From assembly GCA_024276425.1 (NCBI GenBank), contig JAJRXF010000180.1, positions 1-64,000 of the forward strand: a stretch of DNA of 64,000 nt, in the 5' to 3' direction. The notes under the pieces were generated by a model. That model did not search any database. It saw nothing but the letters and a program-made list of their open reading frames with translations, and had not been told where the DNA came from. A program made the position numbers and the translations under genes. Source of the DNA: Actinomycetes bacterium. GTDB lineage: Bacteria; Actinomycetota; Acidimicrobiia; Acidimicrobiales; SZUA-35. Shown one piece after another: positions 62,332-64,000 of this stretch (positions are counted from its first letter, which is position 1; every line of letters begins with the position of its first letter).

Positions 62332-63428
62332 TGGCTAAGAGTATCTCGACCCACTGAAAGCCGCTGGCGGGCAAAAGTAACCGACAACGGATCGGTGACG
62401 TCAATGACCTGGGCCGGTTCCTCCCCAAAAGGATCGAGAATCTCGACTGTTGACCCCTCCGGGTCCTCCCGAAGGTAGACCAGGCGCTGGCCGTCAAAGG
62501 AAAGCTGACTGATCTTCTGTCCGGCTCCGCCAATGGACAGATTGAACAGTTCCGCTTGGCTGGCCAGGTCCTCAGCGACGATCCTGGTCAGCGAGACGAC
62601 CCCGTCGCTGCGGTAGCTCTGCTCGGTGTACACAACGCTGCTCCGGTCTGGACCGAGGGCAACCGCCCCATAGGCTGGTCGCCTCGCGACCACACAGGCT
62701 GGTCGACCAGGGCCACCGAGATCGACAAGTTCCCCAGACGAATTGAAAAACACCAGGTCTCCACAATTCTGATCGGACAGGACCACCGCATGGAGCCCAT
62801 TGCTGGCCGACATATCGAGAAGGCTGCTGCCCTCTTCCAACCTCAGAAAAGGCACCCGCTCACCGGTTGTGAGACTGTAGGTATCAACCTGATCCCTACC
62901 AACAAGAATGAGGGCATGAATGGCCGATGTCGCGTCCAGGAACCCGACGTCAAGCAACTGTCCGCCCGTTGAGTCCACCACAAGTGGTTCTCCCCCTTGG
63001 GCTCCAAACCATCGAATGTCACCCGAAGCTTCCTGCACAACAATTCCGCCATAAAAGTCGTCGACCAGTTTGGTTGCGATGGTGTCCCCGACGGGAGCAA
63101 GAAGTTCGGTGATGCCCAAGCCATCGTCGAGCACAAACAAGCCCGAGGGCGTCCCACCCAGAACTGAGGGCACATAGCCTTCTGGTCGAGGTGGGGCGAA
63201 GTCTCGAATGAGTGGCGAAAGAGGAACCGTTGCCTCCTCCGCTGGCGTGGCACCTTGGTCGGTACCAACGCTCGTGGTGACCGAAGTAACCGGATCCGCT
63301 CCAAGTTCTGGTTGCCCTATTTCCGCACACGCGCTGAGAGCAGCCAACCCAAACCCGGCCAACATGGCCATCCTCAGGCCGTTTCGTCGTGCGGAGGGCA
63401 AGGTCGTGCGAAGTAACATCACCGACAT
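62328..63428 (-). CDS. lipoprotein with propeller-like extracytoplasmic domain
   Basis: 366 aa from the ATG at 63428; later in-frame ATG codons at 63419 and 63371 are alternatives. Signal segment MAMLAGFGLAALSAC ends in a lipobox (LSAC) with the lipidated Cys. The mature part is Asp/Gly/Ser-rich with repeated strands (GQRLVYLREDPEGSTVEILD; SDQNCGDLVFFNSSG), suggesting a beta-propeller. An upstream extension of the frame is the antisense of the tRNA and was rejected. Function unknown. Confidence 0.8.
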   Translation of the reverse strand: MSVMLLRTTLPSARRNGLRMAMLAGFGLAALSACAEIGQPELGADPVTSVTTSVGTDQGATPAEEATVPLSPLIRDFAPPRPEGYVPSVLGGTPSGLFVLDDGLGITELLAPVGDTIATKLVDDFYGGIVVQEASGDIRWFGAQGGEPLVVDSTGGQLLDVGFLDATSAIHALILVGRDQVDTYSLTTGERVPFLRLEEGSSLLDMSASNGLHAVVLSDQNCGDLVFFNSSGELVDLGGPGRPACVVARRPAYGAVALGPDRSSVVYTEQSYRSDGVVSLTRIVAEDLASQAELFNLSIGGAGQKISQLSFDGQRLVYLREDPEGSTVEILDPFGEEPAQVIDVTDPLSVTFARQRLSVGRDTLSQ

Positions 63429-63532
63429 GTTGCCACTGGACGTGGACCGACGGGAGCCGCGACCAAAAACTTCCTGAGCAATGTCAAGGGCCCATGGGCG
63501 TCGGCCGAGGCTTTGGCCGATAGCCTCGTCTC

Positions 63533-63607
63533 GCCCCTGTGGCGCAGTCTGGTTAGCGCAGTGGACTTTTAATCCATTGGTCGTGGGTTCGAATCCCACC
63601 GGGGGCA
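63533..63607 (+). tRNA. tRNA-Lys (anticodon TTT)
   Basis: 75 nt. Acceptor arms GCCCCTG and CGGGGGC with one G-T pair, D arm GCGCAGTCTGGTTAGCGC, anticodon arm GTGGA-CTTTTAA-TCCAT, T arm GTGGG-TTCGAAT-CCCAC, discriminator A. CCA is not encoded. Just upstream is a 6-bp inverted repeat CGAGGC/GCCTCG (63506-63528). Confidence 0.97.
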
Positions 63608-63722
63608 CTGCATATGATTCCGCCCCGACGGGGTCGATTGAGACCGATTGCACCTCTCACACCTCACGAGCACCTAGAATTTCACAACACACCCATCGCT
63701 GATCCACCGGGAGTCTGAACCT

Positions 63723-64000
63723 TATGGCCAAACAGGTGCTAGAACTCGATACTCCGTTTCGAACTGGTGAGCGGGTCATTACCACTCGCGATCTTCGAGG
63801 TGCACCAACCGGAACCCCCGGCAAGGTTCGGCTTGTGAATGGACTCTCCGATTCCGGCGGGGGCAACCCCTGGATTCGGTACTGGGTCCGATTCAATGAT
63901 GGACAGTTTCTCGGGCATATCGACCACGATGACCTGGTGCGACCAGCCCAGCTTGATGAGTGGAACGCCAGAATGACCCTACGAGAGGAACAGCAAAATC
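63723..64000 (+). CDS. unknown protein with possible SH3-like fold (partial, C-terminus beyond window)
   Basis: 92 codons visible from the ATG at 63723. The sequence has beta-strand character: FRTGERVITTRDLRGAPTGTPG, then WIRYWVRFNDGQFLGHIDHDDL, resembling small SH3-like barrels such as those in nitrile hydratase beta chains and CarD-type domains. No family assigned. Runs off the right edge. Confidence 0.6.

Noticed and set aside
63429-63653. N-terminal extension of the lipoprotein reading frame
   Set aside because: It includes GFEPTT-type sequence, the usual artefact of translating the antisense strand of a tRNA T arm; the tRNA-Lys at 63533-63607 explains it.

Overview
The window reads as chromosomal DNA of a free-living aerobic actinobacterium, most probably of the class Acidimicrobiia. 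This is inferred from gene content, not from a marker gene: a mycothiol glycosyltransferase (MshA) beside a YbjN protein, an RsiG-type coiled-coil protein, an actinobacterial-type porphobilinogen synthase, a menaquinol-type split cytochrome b, GTG starts in many genes and a moderately high G+C content. There is no phage, insertion sequence, CRISPR array or rRNA. Most genes lie on the minus strand in long, tightly overlapping operons.

Layout, left to right. (1) 1-2878 is the N-terminal part of a large membrane-anchored PKD-domain surface protein ending in a Thr-rich tandem repeat at the window edge. (2) 3164-6665 is a tetR-acs-htpX cluster (minus). (3) 6750-20461 is an 11-subunit complex I operon, glgB-nuoABCDHIJKLMN followed by a MidA/NDUFAF7-like methyltransferase gene; it has no nuoE, nuoF or nuoG. 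(4) dus (20504-21640) is a lone plus-strand gene between the two complex I loci. (5) 21637-37810 is a complete 14-gene nuoA-N operon in canonical order. (6) 37874-43768, immediately upstream and in the same direction, encodes a cytochrome bc complex: small membrane protein, 2[4Fe-4S] ferredoxin, cytochrome b6-like subunit, subunit IV-like half, Rieske protein, diheme cytochrome c and a membrane protein. A monoheme cytochrome c diverges from it at 44176. (7) 45134-47431 is a secreted HExxH metalloprotease-like protein with fibronectin III-like and DUF4214 repeats. (8) 47457-52672 is the haem operon hemA-hemC-hemD-hemB-hemL. (9) 52843-64000 is a mixed region: acyl-CoA ligase, CAP-domain protein, SAM hydroxide adenosyltransferase, proC, ybjN, mshA, an RsiG-like protein, a CdsA-like membrane protein, a MoaD-like protein, a histidine phosphatase, a YgjP-like hydrolase, a lipoprotein, tRNA-Lys(TTT) and an unknown partial gene.

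Taken together, about 35 kb is an electron-transport island: NADH enters through the 14-subunit complex I, an unidentified donor (perhaps ferredoxin) enters through the 11-subunit version, and menaquinol is oxidised by the b6c-like complex, with tetrapyrrole for its haems made by the neighbouring hem operon. No cytochrome oxidase or ATP synthase lies in the window.

The most interesting points are the pairing of a MidA/NDUFAF7-like methyltransferase with the EFG-less complex I whose NuoD keeps the methylatable Arg; a shared N-terminal peptide (EIPEHLLxRSxSAKG type) in two different bc-complex proteins; a ferredoxin in the bc operon; a coiled-coil insertion in one NuoL and an acidic Gly-rich Cys-flanked insertion in the other; and an RsiG homologue with one intact and one altered c-di-GMP-binding signature.
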